Assembly: GCA_013397075.1 (NCBI GenBank)
Contig: VWZS01000167.1
Coordinates: 276,770 to 340,769 of the forward strand
Reading direction: 5' to 3'
Length of the DNA: 64,000 nt
Origin: Rhabdornis inornatus
Taxonomy: Eukaryota; Chordata; Aves; Passeriformes; Rhabdornithidae
Shown: positions 49,801 to 62,415 of the stretch, piece after piece
Layout of the letters: every line of letters starts with the position of its first letter
Numbering within the stretch: the stretch's first letter is position 1
Translations under genes and position numbers: made by a program
Notes under the pieces: model-generated
Database searches by the model: none
Told to the model about the DNA's origin: nothing
The model's input: the letters and a program-made list of their open reading frames with translations, nothing else

Positions 49801-52800
49801 TTTATTGTAAGTCATCTTGGCTTAACACTAAAATGCACACTGGCCTGAATTCAGCTAAGAGAAATGTCATTTTCACTTTGTTTGAAAGGGGATTATCCTG
49901 CTCACAGCCCACATCCAGGCAGGTGCACCGTCTGGAGATCTCAGTGGATGGCAGGTTATTTAGGTCTCTACAAGGAAGCAGCACGTTAGACAACCCCCTG
50001 TGAATTTTAATTACTTGAGCTACAAAGCAGTGGTAATGATGGACATGGACAGCAGGTCTTCTCAACATGTGACAACCCACTCTTATTAAATAAGCAAAAC
50101 ATGCAGCCTTGTCCACACATATTATTGCTAACCTCAGTCAAGTGCCACAGGGCTGTTTCAGGTGGGAAGAATGTGGATTTGAAGTCCTGGTGCAGAATCA
50201 CTTGTGTAGAAGTGAATTTACTAGTATACAGAAAAATCTCTTCATACAGTATCATGGCACTAACATTCTATTTCTTATAAAATGTTGCCCTCTTCCCAGT
50301 AGTCATAGGCATCAATTTTTGACAAAATAATTGTTGGCAGTATTTTGTCATTACTCATTGCTTTCTACCTTTGAACAAAATGCAAGACAGCTTTCTGTGC
50401 ATTAATGAAACCAAATAAGAAATGGATCTGTACACCAGATGACTACAGCACTGAAAGTTAAAGGCAGAGAAATGCTTTTCATGGACCCTATTCCACACTG
50501 TCACTTGCCATTGGAAATACAGTAATAAAACACTAGAAATGGCAAATTAGAAAGATCTACTGTAAACCCCGGATTAAAAGTGAAGATTATGAACTTCATA
50601 TCTATGTTGACTTCTTTTTGGTAAACTAATTGGTAGGTCAGTCATTGTCAATACAGAATCAAAAATCATGCATATCCCAGGAAGTAAGAATTTTACATGT
50701 TCTTAGTGTTTAGAAACATGACCGTCTCAGAAACAGAATTTGAAGGCTAGCAGGAGAGGGCCATGACAGACTAGGTGTACTTCAGCATCCCAGTCCTCAT
50801 GACTAGTGACAAAGTACATTATTTATTCCTATGGTGTCTTTTCCTATACAGATTTTAGGCCAATTGTACAACTTGCCACGGGGAGAGGAATGACACTAGT
50901 CAACAGCATCTTGCATCATAGCTGTTCTGGGTCACTAGTATTGCACCTGAGGTAGTGTTACCAATAACGCAAGACATCAGAGATGAAGGTGCTACATCCT
51001 TAAACCCCTTAAAAGAACAGTGTTAAAGAATAAATACATCCAACCCATATTGCAGCACAAGCAGAAAAAAAAAAAAAAAGATAGTTGCCACTGGTCCTCA
51101 CTTGTAGGTATTTGTAAGTGTTTTTAAATACAAATGAATACTTTTTAATGAATTTGTTTCATGGACTGTGGTCTTCATTCCTGGGATGCACAATACATCA
51201 AATTATTTTCAACAACATCACTCATCAGCCCTTTTGACCTTTTGAAAATGTTCCCATTAATTTCATTAGGTCAAAATTGTTTTTCTTCCACATGTAATTA
51301 ACTCTTTGACCACCTGTTGTCACAGGTTCTTTGAGAAAAAGACAAAAAAAGCTCACCATGAAAAAAAAAATCATTAAACCTAGTTTCTAATTTCCTGCTA
51401 ATGAATGTATTTTTCATGGATACTTTCAAGGATGGAGAAAATATCACCAGAGGAAAAGGCAAATCTGTCATAACTAAGAAACAAAGGAAGTATTTTTTGA
51501 AAAACAGTCTTTAAATATCTTGGTAGTATAAGCAAGCAGGGAAATGTACAAGTGTTGCTTAATGGATTTTATCCTTTTACTTTTTATCACAATATTCCCT
51601 AAAGTATTCTGACACTTTGAACTTCTTGTATCTGGCACTCAGAGTTGAAATGTGCTATGACAGACTGTGCAACTGATTTTGACAGAATTTCTGATTTCAC
51701 TTGAAATGAAAGTGCAAAGACAACTCTGAAAAAGCAAACAAGTCAAAAGAAGAATGAATGAGATTAAATAACACAGATAAGAATAAAAAGAAAAAGGCAG
51801 TGTGTAATTGCAGTGCATAATTACAGTGTTTGGAAGGATTAGTGGAAGTGAAATGATGGAAGGAGTATTCGGGCAGTGAGAGCATTTGGAATATGGTTAG
51901 AAAGTACCATGAAAAGAATTTGGGTATTAGAGGATAAAGACAGCTTGCCCAGCTTCCTTATTTTGGATCCTGTTGGAAGATCCTATCATGCTATAGGAGA
52001 GAGCTATAGGTCAGCACAAATATGTAGACTTGAATCCCTATTATATCCCACATTCTACACACAATGGCCCAAAAGAAGAAAAAAAGTATTCACTATGCTG
52101 TTCCATGGGGACCAGCAGAAGGAACAAACCTCACTGGGAAAGTTTATCATCCTGCAGCTACTAAATGCATAGAACAGCAAGGGCAGCAGTCTACTAATCT
52201 TGAAAGACCAAATCCTTCCTATGCAACCATAAGGTGTAGAAAATCTTTCAAATAAAACAGTGATTTCTGGTTTCCTTACAAATTCCATAGAAGAGTGGGT
52301 GCTAAGGAAGCCTCTTGCACGTAGCACAACCAAATTGTGTTGCTCCTAGAATAGAAGATCCACATTTGTTTCCTCAATGCTAGATACTTTGGCTTTTTAT
52401 ATAATTCCAAACGCCTGCCATAAATAATCTGGACAATGAGGGTGACTCTTCGCAGGTAAAGGTGTGGGACTAATACCTCATACTCTCAGCACTGCTGTCA
52501 GATAGCTATTATGCTTTTCAGTTCTCTATACATCCAGTTCCTGTCCATCAGAAAACACAGCACAAAGTGGGGAAACACAAGTGAACCCTCTTAACCAGGT
52601 TTCATATGTATATGCATAAACATACATACATTTATGGTATAATTTCACATATTTCATGGAAAATAAAGTGCCTTTATAGGTCTTTTTTCAAAATAAACAC
52701 TATTAATTATGTTTATGATTCTGTGATTTTTTTCATTATTATGAAAAATTACCTTTTTTTTCACATGAGAATGTTCCCATTACAGATTACATCAATCAAG

Positions 52801-53309
52801 ACCACCACGCCAAGCAAATCATCTTACACAGACTTCTTCTCCTTGTTTTATATACTTAAGCCTACTTTTTTAAAGCTACTCTACTTTTTCTAAATTTCTG
52901 CTTTTCCAACTCAAGTTCTCTGATCATAACTTTCCAGACAAAGGGGACTTCTTAAATTATTTGATTAAAGTAAGAATGCTGCTCTGCAAAGTAACAGACA
53001 AAGACTGGTAATACTTACTCTGCTACTGCGTAACTGGTAAATTTGCTTTTAACGGGTTTGCAAGCAAAATTATGTTTATGTTCAGGAGAAAATTAGCTTA
53101 CCTGAATTGAATTATGAGGCTGCTGCCAGATTAGGTCCTCTTATTGGTAGAGACTGTAGGCTGAGATAATTAACTGAAATGCAATACAAAAAGGAACAAG
53201 AAACACCTAGTAACGGAAGCAAAATCTATTAAAATATTAATTTTAGTACAAAAAGGGAAGGTGCTTTACATATAGGAAAGGTGATAAGCAGTTCAGCTTG
53301 GTTTTGTAT
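46877..53309. other. AT-rich non-coding stretch
   Basis: No exon or mobile element is recognised apart from the inverted repeat at 48,721. An A-homopolymer lies at about 51,066-51,080. Confidence 0.5.
48721..48756. repeat. Perfect 17-bp inverted repeat with 2-nt centre
   Basis: The arm aatgttacaaaatgagt is followed by gt and then the exact reverse complement actcattttgtaacatt. All 17 pairs match. It could extrude as a cruciform. No host element or mobile-element termini are recognised around it. Confidence 0.95.
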
Positions 53310-53720
53310 CTTTGCTGGGACAAAGACAAGATAGCGGCCGCTTCCTGCAGCTGGCTTTACATGCCCACGACAACGGAAAAACCTTCAGGACAAGCCCCCG
53401 AGAGCTAGAGAGCACGTGGCTCGGCTCAGCAGCTTCAGCTTGGCTCAGCTTGGCTCCATTTGGCTCTGGTCAGGCTCAGCTGGGTTTGGGCTCCCCTCTG
53501 CAGCTTGGCTTCACCTGTCACTTCCAACACCAGCGCTGATTTCCAGCACATTTTGGAGCTGCATGGCCACTTTTTAACACCAAGTCTTAGAGCCCTTCAA
53601 GGGACAGGTAGAGGAGGGGATCTGCAACAAACCAGCAATCTTCCCGCTGAGGAGTGTGGAAGAAAATAGCTTACTTCTCCCCACTGAGGGCGGTGCTTAC
53701 CTGTCCTTCCCCTGGGACAA
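53310..53720. mobile_element. GC- and CpG-rich block, possible LTR or ERV leader
   Basis: A sharply GC-richer island in AT-rich surroundings, with a gcggccgc octamer at about 53,335 and several CpGs. It also has a ggctcagcttggctc-type internal repeat (about 53,420-53,510). Composition and sharp edges suggest an inserted element. I cannot assign its family or strand. Confidence 0.35.
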
Positions 53721-56672
53721 CTCCCCCAGTAATAATGAGAGTGATATAGAATAACAACTTAGCCACACTCACATGGCACTAAGCTCCACGCCCCCTGCAA
53801 CCAGGACAAGAGAAAAATTTAGATTTTTGAAAATTAAAAAAAAAAAAAAATCAGATTTATTGTGGTTTTTCATTTGCAATGCATCAGCTATACAGGCACA
53901 GAGATATAAAGAGATATACAGAGATATGATATTGGCTCCCAAGGACAACAGAAATTCTGAAATACTAAAGTAGAAAATAATTCTATATTTGTGTGTTCTG
54001 TTGAAATACTAAAAAAATCAATCAGGAAAATGTCAGACAGACCTAGATCTATCAATTCCATCACCTTATTGAAAGCACTGAATTATCTTCTGAAAAGTAA
54101 CTGCGAGTTACTGCAACTGCAACATGTCCCAGTGATTGACCCATGATGCACCAGGCAAGCTCCATGATGCTTCTCAATTTAACAGATGTGAATGGACCAA
54201 AAACTTTCAGCAATGCTTAAGTGCTTCTTCCTGAGGCTTTAGAGTATTCCCATGTGCATAAAATCATTCGTCAAGAAGATGAAAGGTTTTTCAAGTTCGT
54301 TTTCAGAGTTTGTCTCAGATGTATTCATAGCTCTAAAAATTCTGCTCTCTTAATTCCACATAAGACAAACATATAGTGACTACAACAGCTGTTTAAACAC
54401 AATTGCTTTGGTTTTCTCTTTCATTGTTGCCTTTTAGTACAAGACCAGACGTTAGCCCTGTTTGACAAGTCATTTCAGATCAGTAATGAGTATAAAGAAA
54501 GATAAGCTGTAGTTCTAATACCACATCAAGGAAAACAGGTGGTGAACATTAGTAGGTACACTTACTCTTCTGGATTGTGTATGACAAAGTTCTAGGTTAA
54601 AACGTTGGAAAGGTATTTAGATTGCAGTTATGGAAGAAGCTCACATGAAAAGGTACATACCCAGGACTCAACACGTAAAATGAAGTGCACGTTTTGCACC
54701 TTGGATTACAGAGATTTCACAAGTGATATCAGTCACTTCTAGGCCACTTCCATGACACTGATCAGCTTCCCGGTATTTTTGTTTGGTGGGAAAATCCCAA
54801 GAGTCATGCCTAACTGGGTAATAAGAGATTGAGATATTCAGATTACGATTTCTCAAAATGAGCAGGGGAGATAAATTTGTTTGTGGTAGGAGATCTAAAG
54901 GACTAGTATTAGCTTCATGATGCTCAAAAAATTATTTTTGTTCTCATAAGGACACTCATACTTTCCAATGAATACAATGTGGATACTAAATACAAAACCA
55001 TTTTAACATTGAGAAGTATGGAATACTTCCAAAACTTATTTTATGTGGATTTTATGCATAATTAATCTCCAGCTAATAACCAGCCAATGGTATTAATAAT
55101 GACCTACAAATTCTGCTATTTCTCATCAGTAGTCTTCCTCAAACTGTGAGATTGCAAAAAATTGTTAAATCACCCAAATCATAGCAGTTGTGTTGCTCAA
55201 CAGAGACTTAGTTTTTCAGATCTCTGAGGCTTAACTTTCTTTTTGTGTTGAGGTCTCAACGTGGATGGCAGTTTGGGAGTTCACACACGTAAATAAAGTT
55301 TGTGCAAATATAAGCTAATAGGCAAGAAGTCTGGCATTTTTAATGCTCAAATAAAAAATATAATAAAAAAATCTATGTCCCATCCATGTTTTTGAAATTT
55401 GCATGTGCATGAAGGTAATTACATAACAAACTACTGCTGCTTGTATCTGTCAGTGCAAAAGAGTAATGAGAAAACATGACATTGCATTCACAGCCCTGAT
55501 AAAGTCTGTTGATGAACATTACATTTGCCATCTGGCTTCTGCACTGTAGGTGCCTTTGCAAGCCCTCAAAAATCAGTTTTTGGGCTTGTGCAGAATCCTG
55601 TGGACCAGATGGCTTTTTATTGAACTTGGCTCTCAAGTAGCTGGACACAAATTTATATGCACTTTATCAATGCTGTAAAACTGCTTATCCTGTAAAGGGA
55701 CTCTAGCTTACCTTTGACGTTTTTTACTCTTTTTTGATAATCAGAGGTTTCCTCTGTCATTCAATTTAATAAACACATTTATGTATTTAGAAAAAAATTG
55801 GCATCAGAAAATATATGGTAAAAGCAAGTGAACAAATACGTATAAACAAATGTGCATTTGCTATGAGCTTCTTATTGAACCTGTTAATGAGAAAAATGAA
55901 ATTCAAAATTGTATTAGACAATATTAGGTAAAAGAAAATTACCTATTATTTGTAAGTGTCTCTATCCACTCAAAGTATACTGAAAGTATAATGAGTATTT
56001 TTAAAGTATTTGGTATAAATTAGAGATAGGAAATACAGACACCACCTGAGGGAAAAATCTAGCAATGTAGTTGGAAAATACAATTGGTCCATCAAGACCA
56101 TAAAGTCTTTGCTTTCCAGGAGTCTAGGTGGTCACTGGGAATAATTTCCACCTTTTTGTCATCTGTTGCAATGTGTCTTTATCAGAATGGACACCTACAT
56201 TTCACATTGATTAATTTACATTGGCTATGGATGCAGGCACTAGTAGTCACGTATTTCATTATCTATTTCCATACGTACATTCCATCAGGATGAATTTAGG
56301 ATTGTGTTTTTAAGACTCTGTCCACTGCAATTATATCTAGATCAGTTTTACTTTTCATTGCTGCTGCATGTTTTGTGTCCACAATGAATACTGTGGATAT
56401 AGGCTTAACCCAAAAGAATTACGTTAATTTTATCAGATGAAGTGTCTATTGTCCAGGAATGTGAAAGTTTGTGGAATATGGCACTAAACAGAATGGAAAC
56501 ACATTTCAAAAAGGTAACAGAAATCAGATTTTTTGTGTCCTCTTCCTTGTAGCAGCAAGCAACAGCTTTTTAAAGGTAGATTACATAAGGCTTAAATCAA
56601 GCTCATTGCATTTTACTGTTAATAACCACCTACCTGTCTAGTCTGCAAAGCTATGGATGCAAAGTATGCATT

Positions 56673-56691
56673 TATATATATATATATATAT
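56673..56691. repeat. TA microsatellite
   Basis: About nine TA dinucleotides in unique AT-rich sequence. Confidence 0.95.
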
Positions 56692-59600
56692 TTGCAGTGT
56701 GTAACACAACCTCGGTGTGCAAAGTGTACTACTGTCCTTTCTCTCACTCACACATAAGAGGGAATAACAGTGGGAAGCTGCTCCATCCACCTCAGATGTC
56801 CTGCTAGTCCCAGAGACATCTTGGCACGACAGATAAAAGCAATGCCAGCGTTAGTTATCTGTGACTAAAGGTGTTCTTCCCAAAGAGCCTGTAGTGTTTT
56901 AGACATCTACACAGCTTAATTTTATATTACCTTTCCTAGAAATTCAACTCACAAATATTCCATTGTCTCCCTTCTTGCCCTGTTCTTTTTAACTTATTAA
57001 CATACCACAGATTCTTTCTGTTGCTTTGTAGTCTTACTGCTCTCTTCTTTTTCACTGGATTCTGCCTCAAAAGCACTGAATTTTCTATTCCTTGTTTCAT
57101 TTTGTCTTCCTTGTTTGGAATCATGGAAGACAAATGACTACTGAATTTCCACATGTGGAATCATGGAAGATGAATGACGTTTGAAATTGAGGTTTTTGAA
57201 TCCCACCGGACTGAGCACCACTTTAGGCGAAATATCTCTGCCCAATTTACGTGCATCTTGTAGTAGGATTTGTTCTGGAGATCTTTCACTCAAAAAACCA
57301 AACCCAACCACCAATTTACTGCCTGAAAGGATTACTTGTCAACCCCATAATAATGCAGAATTTGTTTTGCCTTTTTTTTTTTTTTTAAATCTATAAAATG
57401 CTCCTAATGAAACAATATCCAAAGACACTTCTGCAGGAACAGTTGATAGGTTGTTTTTGTGATAAAGACTAGGCTGTGTCCAGTCTTGTATGAACTTGTG
57501 GTAAAACAATCTTTAGATGATAATGGTTCTTTTACTATCAATTTATGTTGGCTAGTTTTGAGATGTTGAAAATCATGAAGTTCTGCATCACATACAGAAT
57601 TAACAGATAATTGAGTATATCAAGTTCTTTCCCCCAGAAAGCTCTAATACCCACCTAATACTGCATATTATAGGCCTCGAGTTGACTGTGTATATTGCCC
57701 TGAATGTTGTGTTCATCTTTGCAATCACTGGTAATTTCTAAATGGGGCTATATCAGATTTTTGTAAGAAGCCTGATATAGAAGTAGTTTATAAGTGAAAT
57801 ATCTGTGCTCATTTTCCATGCCAACTTAAGTAAAAATAAAGTTGCTTTCTTCTACTTTATTAAGAGCAGCAAAATGCTGCAGTGTTTTGGGTAAGTAAAT
57901 AAGACCCTTTTTAATTAGTGTATTATGAAAAAATACAGTTGTGGCTTATAGAAAAATGCATTAAGGAGACGAGATGAGTAAACCTTCATTTCCAGCCCTA
58001 GTCACTTAATGAGCCAGTAAATGTTCTCCTTTCTCAGATTTAGTGCCATCCAAAAGGAGACATAAATTATAGTGAAACTATACAATATTAAAAAGCTGAC
58101 TCAAATGCCAGAAAGCAAAGAGAAAATATCCAAAATACCAACAGGATAATCAATGCCCATGGCAGAATAATGGTTTTAAAAAATCATATCATAAACACTT
58201 TAAAACAAATCATAAAGCAGTTCTGTACCAATTCTTTCCAATGAGAAAAAAAAGAATTGTTTGAATTTAGAGTTACTAGTTATGATCTTAAAAGAAGGAT
58301 TTCATTTTTACTAAATATGTGACCTTCTCTGGGATTACACTGGAACATGTACTCACATTTAATTGCAGTTCCACTGCTAAAATAAAAGTAGGCATCCTAG
58401 AGATGTTTATTTACAATGTTATTTCCAATTTCCCTGCTCTAAACGACAACACAAGGCACAAGAAATACTTAATAGTAACAATTTCACAATTTTGTGAATA
58501 ACTACAGGATTTCCAGAAGGCAACCACGTATGGGAATAGGCACAGACAACACATAAGGGGTTTGTCTCCTCTCTGACCAGAGAGAAGGAGAAGCACTGTC
58601 TTTTCTTATCCCACAGGCTGCTGGAGGTTTGTTCATCTGACACTTGGTGCTGTCTGAACTACTGACAAATGGTTCTTGCTCCAGTATCATCTGCACTGGG
58701 GTTAGTTCACCTGTGAATGTCCTGTAGCATTTGAGGAAGTAGTTTCATTATCTCGAAATCTGTCTCAGTCTTGGCATATTCCTAGTGCAGCTGTTTAGGA
58801 ATGGGACACCCAAGGATGAGGGTTTATGCAGGAGGCGGGACTGACCTGCTCTGAAAATCTCCACCTCAACCTACCATACATGCTTACTGAGAAGCGAAGA
58901 CAGAGGCTGAGCTTTCTCAGTTACCAGAGTTTACAAAGAGAAGAGACAGCCTCCCCTTTCCTACAGCTTCCAATCCCCTCACCAGTGTGGGAAGAACAAG
59001 CTGATAGATAATGTGGCTCTGGAAGACAATCTCCTTGCTGAGCAGATCACAGAGCAAAGCAGTGACTAAGGAGTATGGGGTCCATTCTGTACTTGTATTG
59101 ACAGGTAGGGGAAGGTGGGGCACCTTTGGATGGTGGCCTCCTCGAACCTGTGCTGTTTGCACTGCACAGTGTGCACTGCTGGAACCTGCTAGCATGGACC
59201 CTGTGTACCAGAAGCAGGACATAGCATTTCCCACTGATACAGGACACTGTCTTACCCAAGGACAGTCAAAGTGGCATATCCCATGTTTAAGGGCCCTACC
59301 TTCTGCCAGTGCTGACACATCCACCACAGTTTTAGCAGAGCTGAGGGAGACAGCATGCACTCTTGTTTACTGTTTGAGCATTAAGGAAAGGAATAAAATT
59401 ATCATTTACCTTCGCTTGGCTCTGGGGGCAGAATAAATGCTCAGAGCTATTTCTCCTTTTATCATTTGCAATTCATAGATTATGTGATAGCAGCAGGGAC
59501 CATTGTGGTCACAGTGGATCAGTGTATGCTGTGCTCATAAGGACTTAGTTGGTAGGAACAGTTCTTTTCTTCCTTCCTCCATTCCCAAATGTGCTTTATG

Positions 59601-59845
59601 CTTGGATTAAAGCAGTCACAAGGGAGATGGCTAATGGATGCAAATCAAAGAAGAGAAGCAGATGATCTCGTCATTTATCCAACATGCAGGTGATCAGCTC
59701 TGAAAGAGGTAAAGAATGGGGAGAATAGAAAAGCAACAGGGTAAACTCAGGAAACTGTCCAAGCATAGGCTCTGTTGCTACACAAATGGCAATTCAACAG
59801 TGGCATCAGTAACTTTTGCCAACAGCTGGTCATTGTTCTGGGAGA

Positions 59846-59910
59846 AGGAAAGGCAAGTTCAGGAAAGGCAAGTTCAGGAAAGGCAAGGCAAGGCAAGGCA
59901 AGGCAAGGGA
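59846..59910. repeat. 15-bp repeat plus (GGCAA)n array
   Basis: Two copies of aggaaaggcaagttc (59846-59875) run into a third start, aggaa, and then six GGCAA-type pentamers. The pentamer array appears to have arisen from the aaggcaa core of the 15-mer. Confidence 0.93.
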
Positions 59911-59965
59911 AAAGGAAAAGAGAAAACACAAACCAAAATATTTTTTTAAAAAGAGAGAAGTTCAT

Positions 59966-60003
59966 AGTAGTGAATAAACTAGTAGTGAATAAACTAGTAG
60001 TGA
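59966..60003. repeat. 15-bp tandem repeat, 2.5 copies
   Basis: The unit agtagtgaataaact occurs at 59966-59980 and 59981-59995, followed by a partial third copy agtagtga. Confidence 0.93.
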
Positions 60004-61952
60004 CAGCTACAAAGATGGGTCCGAGTACTGAGGAGAATTTTGGAGATGACAGATAAAGAGGTAGTGGTAGCTTTGTCATGTCAAATATCAGAATTTTGGG
60101 GCTGTGATTAAAATCTTGTTACTCTAGGGCTGCTATAATGGGCCACTGTGGCTTGAAACAAATATTCTTAAAGCCTGAAAGGTGGCAGTCAAATAAGATT
60201 GCAGTTGAAAGGATACATCAAAGCAAAAACCTTATTAGACGATATTCAATTAAAGCACAGCTATATAGTTACAGAAATCTCTTTTGATTCTCAGTGTTCC
60301 CAGAAATCTTGGGGGGAAAAAAAAGTATGGAGACAGCCAAATTGAAAAAAAATAGGGATAGAAACAGCCAAGTGATCTTTTATTTGGTTAACTTCATAGG
60401 CAGCTATAACAAGAAAGCTGAATTTGCAGATAAAATAAGAATTAAAGTTTCAGTTAAAATTAAGAAGCAAGGTATTTTTTAATTCCATACTAGATAGCTC
60501 TCAATGTCCTTAGACAGAAACAGCTTAAAGAATATGACTCAGTGGAAAAAATCAGGCAGGTATATACAGCCAGATTTATAGTTTGTAGAAGCCATGTAAT
60601 ATAGCTGTTAGATTCACTCCTGGTCAAAGAAATTCAAAATATGCCAACAGCAAGCAGTAGAAATGCAGACAACAGTTTTCTGAGAACAGAGGTTTTGCAA
60701 AGGAGAAGGAAAATATGTATTTTTAGAATAATAATGCTGCCTTAGTAAATCCTGGGTATCTGTAAGGAAGCAGTAAAGGGTTTTTTAGGAAAAAAGCAGC
60801 AATTAACTCCTTTGGGAGATGCAGAGCAGATGGGTATATAAACAAGGCAGGTCCAAGGCTAGTATAATGGCAGTTTACGGAATGTTCAGATTGAAATGCA
60901 GTAAAGAGAGATATCTGAGGTCAAACAACAGAGAAAAACAGACATAGTACTGAACTAATTAAAATAACTGAAGTTTAGAATTTACACAGTTGTATCTCAA
61001 GCCAGTAGTTCAGAAATCTAGCAGTCAAGAGATATTGCTTATTCCTTAAAATACACTAAACTTGGCTAGTCTTCTAAAATGTTTAACATAAGACCACGTG
61101 ATGGACTGAAAAATGAAATATTTACATTCTGTGCCTGAAATGACTATGGTCTATGGAAGAATTTATTTAAGAAAAGACAATCTGTCTAATACATAGATAT
61201 ATGTAATATGGTCAAAACAAGAAAGAGTAATAATTTAGGTTTATATATGTTGTTTTCTTTATACTAATAAAGAATTTATTGGTTTGTATTTATACTTTAT
61301 TAGTAATTCCTGAAATAGAAAGGAACCAAAGTAGACATTTATATGATATTATATTTAGAGAAGCTCAACAGTTTGATGAAAGAACAGAAAAGAGAGTGTG
61401 ATTCAGATTATATATATATATTTACATGCAAGCTCCAAATGATTCTTCAATCAACCTTTTCCTTTCCTACTCCTCCTTATGCCAGTGCTAGGATGAGGAC
61501 ATGAAGGACACCATGAGTCTTCTACAGTCTTTCATTTCAAATGGAACTGAAATTGCTCATTGCAATATAGCACCCCCGTGCCACTTGCAGAATCAGGAGG
61601 CCATTCTAAATGTCAGCAATGTTAATGGAAAAAAATGCTATAATGCTTATATTGATTAATCCTTAGGATATGGAGAGCACAGAATGCTGTTGGGAGGGTA
61701 AAAGATTTTATGGAGAGATAATCTGTGATTAAGTAAAAGTTTAAGAAAGGAAAAGAAAAAATCATTCTCTCCAAGTTCTTTCAATGCTATTTGAAATAAA
61801 AATGGTTTAAGTGTAAAATCAATCAGTAAATGTTCTGGGTATTGCAGTACTTGATATACATACTCAGTTCCTCATACATCCTTGCAGAGTCAACAGGAGA
61901 CAACTGAAAGAACTAGCAGGGATGGAAAAAAAGTTCACCATTGGTGATGCTT

Positions 61953-62002
61953 CAGCAGAGATGGGAACTACTACTACAGCAGAGATGGCAGGGACTACTG
62001 CC
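61953..62002. repeat. Imperfect tandem duplication
   Basis: The words cagcagagatgg and gactactgcc/aactactacta recur head to tail over about 25 bp each, with mismatches. Confidence 0.65.
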
Positions 62003-62138
62003 AAAAAGATTAACTCTGAAAACTTCTAAATTAAACCCTAACATTACTTGTATTTAGTACTAATATTGATGATGAAAAACTAGGCCAGATCTCATTTTAA
62101 AAAAAAAGAGCTGAATGTTCAGTGGTGCAATCTGAATC

Positions 62139-62415
62139 ATAGATTCATAGAATGGTTGGGTTTGGAAAGGACCTTAAGGGTCATCTTGTTCCAACTGCCT
62201 GGCATGGGCAGACACCCTCCCCACTAGACCAGGTTACTCAGAGCCTCTTCCAGTCTGACCTTGAATCTTTTCAGGGCTGGGGCATCCATAGCTTCTCTGG
62301 GCAGCCTGTTCCTGTGCCTCACCACCCTCACAGTGAAGAATTTCTTACTAATACATAATCTAAATCTACTGCCTTTCAGTTTAAAGCCATTACTCCCTCT
62401 TCTTTCCCTTTCTGA
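62139..62415 (-). mobile_element. Antisense CR1 fragment
   Basis: The sequence atagattcatagaatggttg, ggaaaggaccttaagggtca, cttctctgggcagcctgttc, caccaccctcacagtgaaga and ctttcagtttaaagccatta is the reverse complement of the CR1 3' region. The minus-strand frame here is a remnant of late CR1 ORF2, not a gene. Confidence 0.9.

Larger units (their letters stand above)
53721..62138. other. AT-rich non-coding stretch
   Basis: It holds the TA microsatellite, the 15-bp repeats and a hairpin ctatatcag/ctgatatag (57,748-57,780). An agagatata triplication lies at about 53,899-53,930. A GC-richer patch at 58.8-59.4 kb has long frames on both strands but no recognisable protein. Confidence 0.45.

Noticed and set aside
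55373..55648. 91-codon minus-strand frame considered as a possible upstream FAM81B exon
   Set aside because: It has no match to the FAM81 coiled-coil blocks and no convincing splice sites.
58917..59436. Overlapping 147-codon (minus) and 141-codon (plus) open frames
   Set aside because: They lie on both strands of the same GC-richer patch, have no recognisable domain or splice context, and read as low-complexity chance frames.
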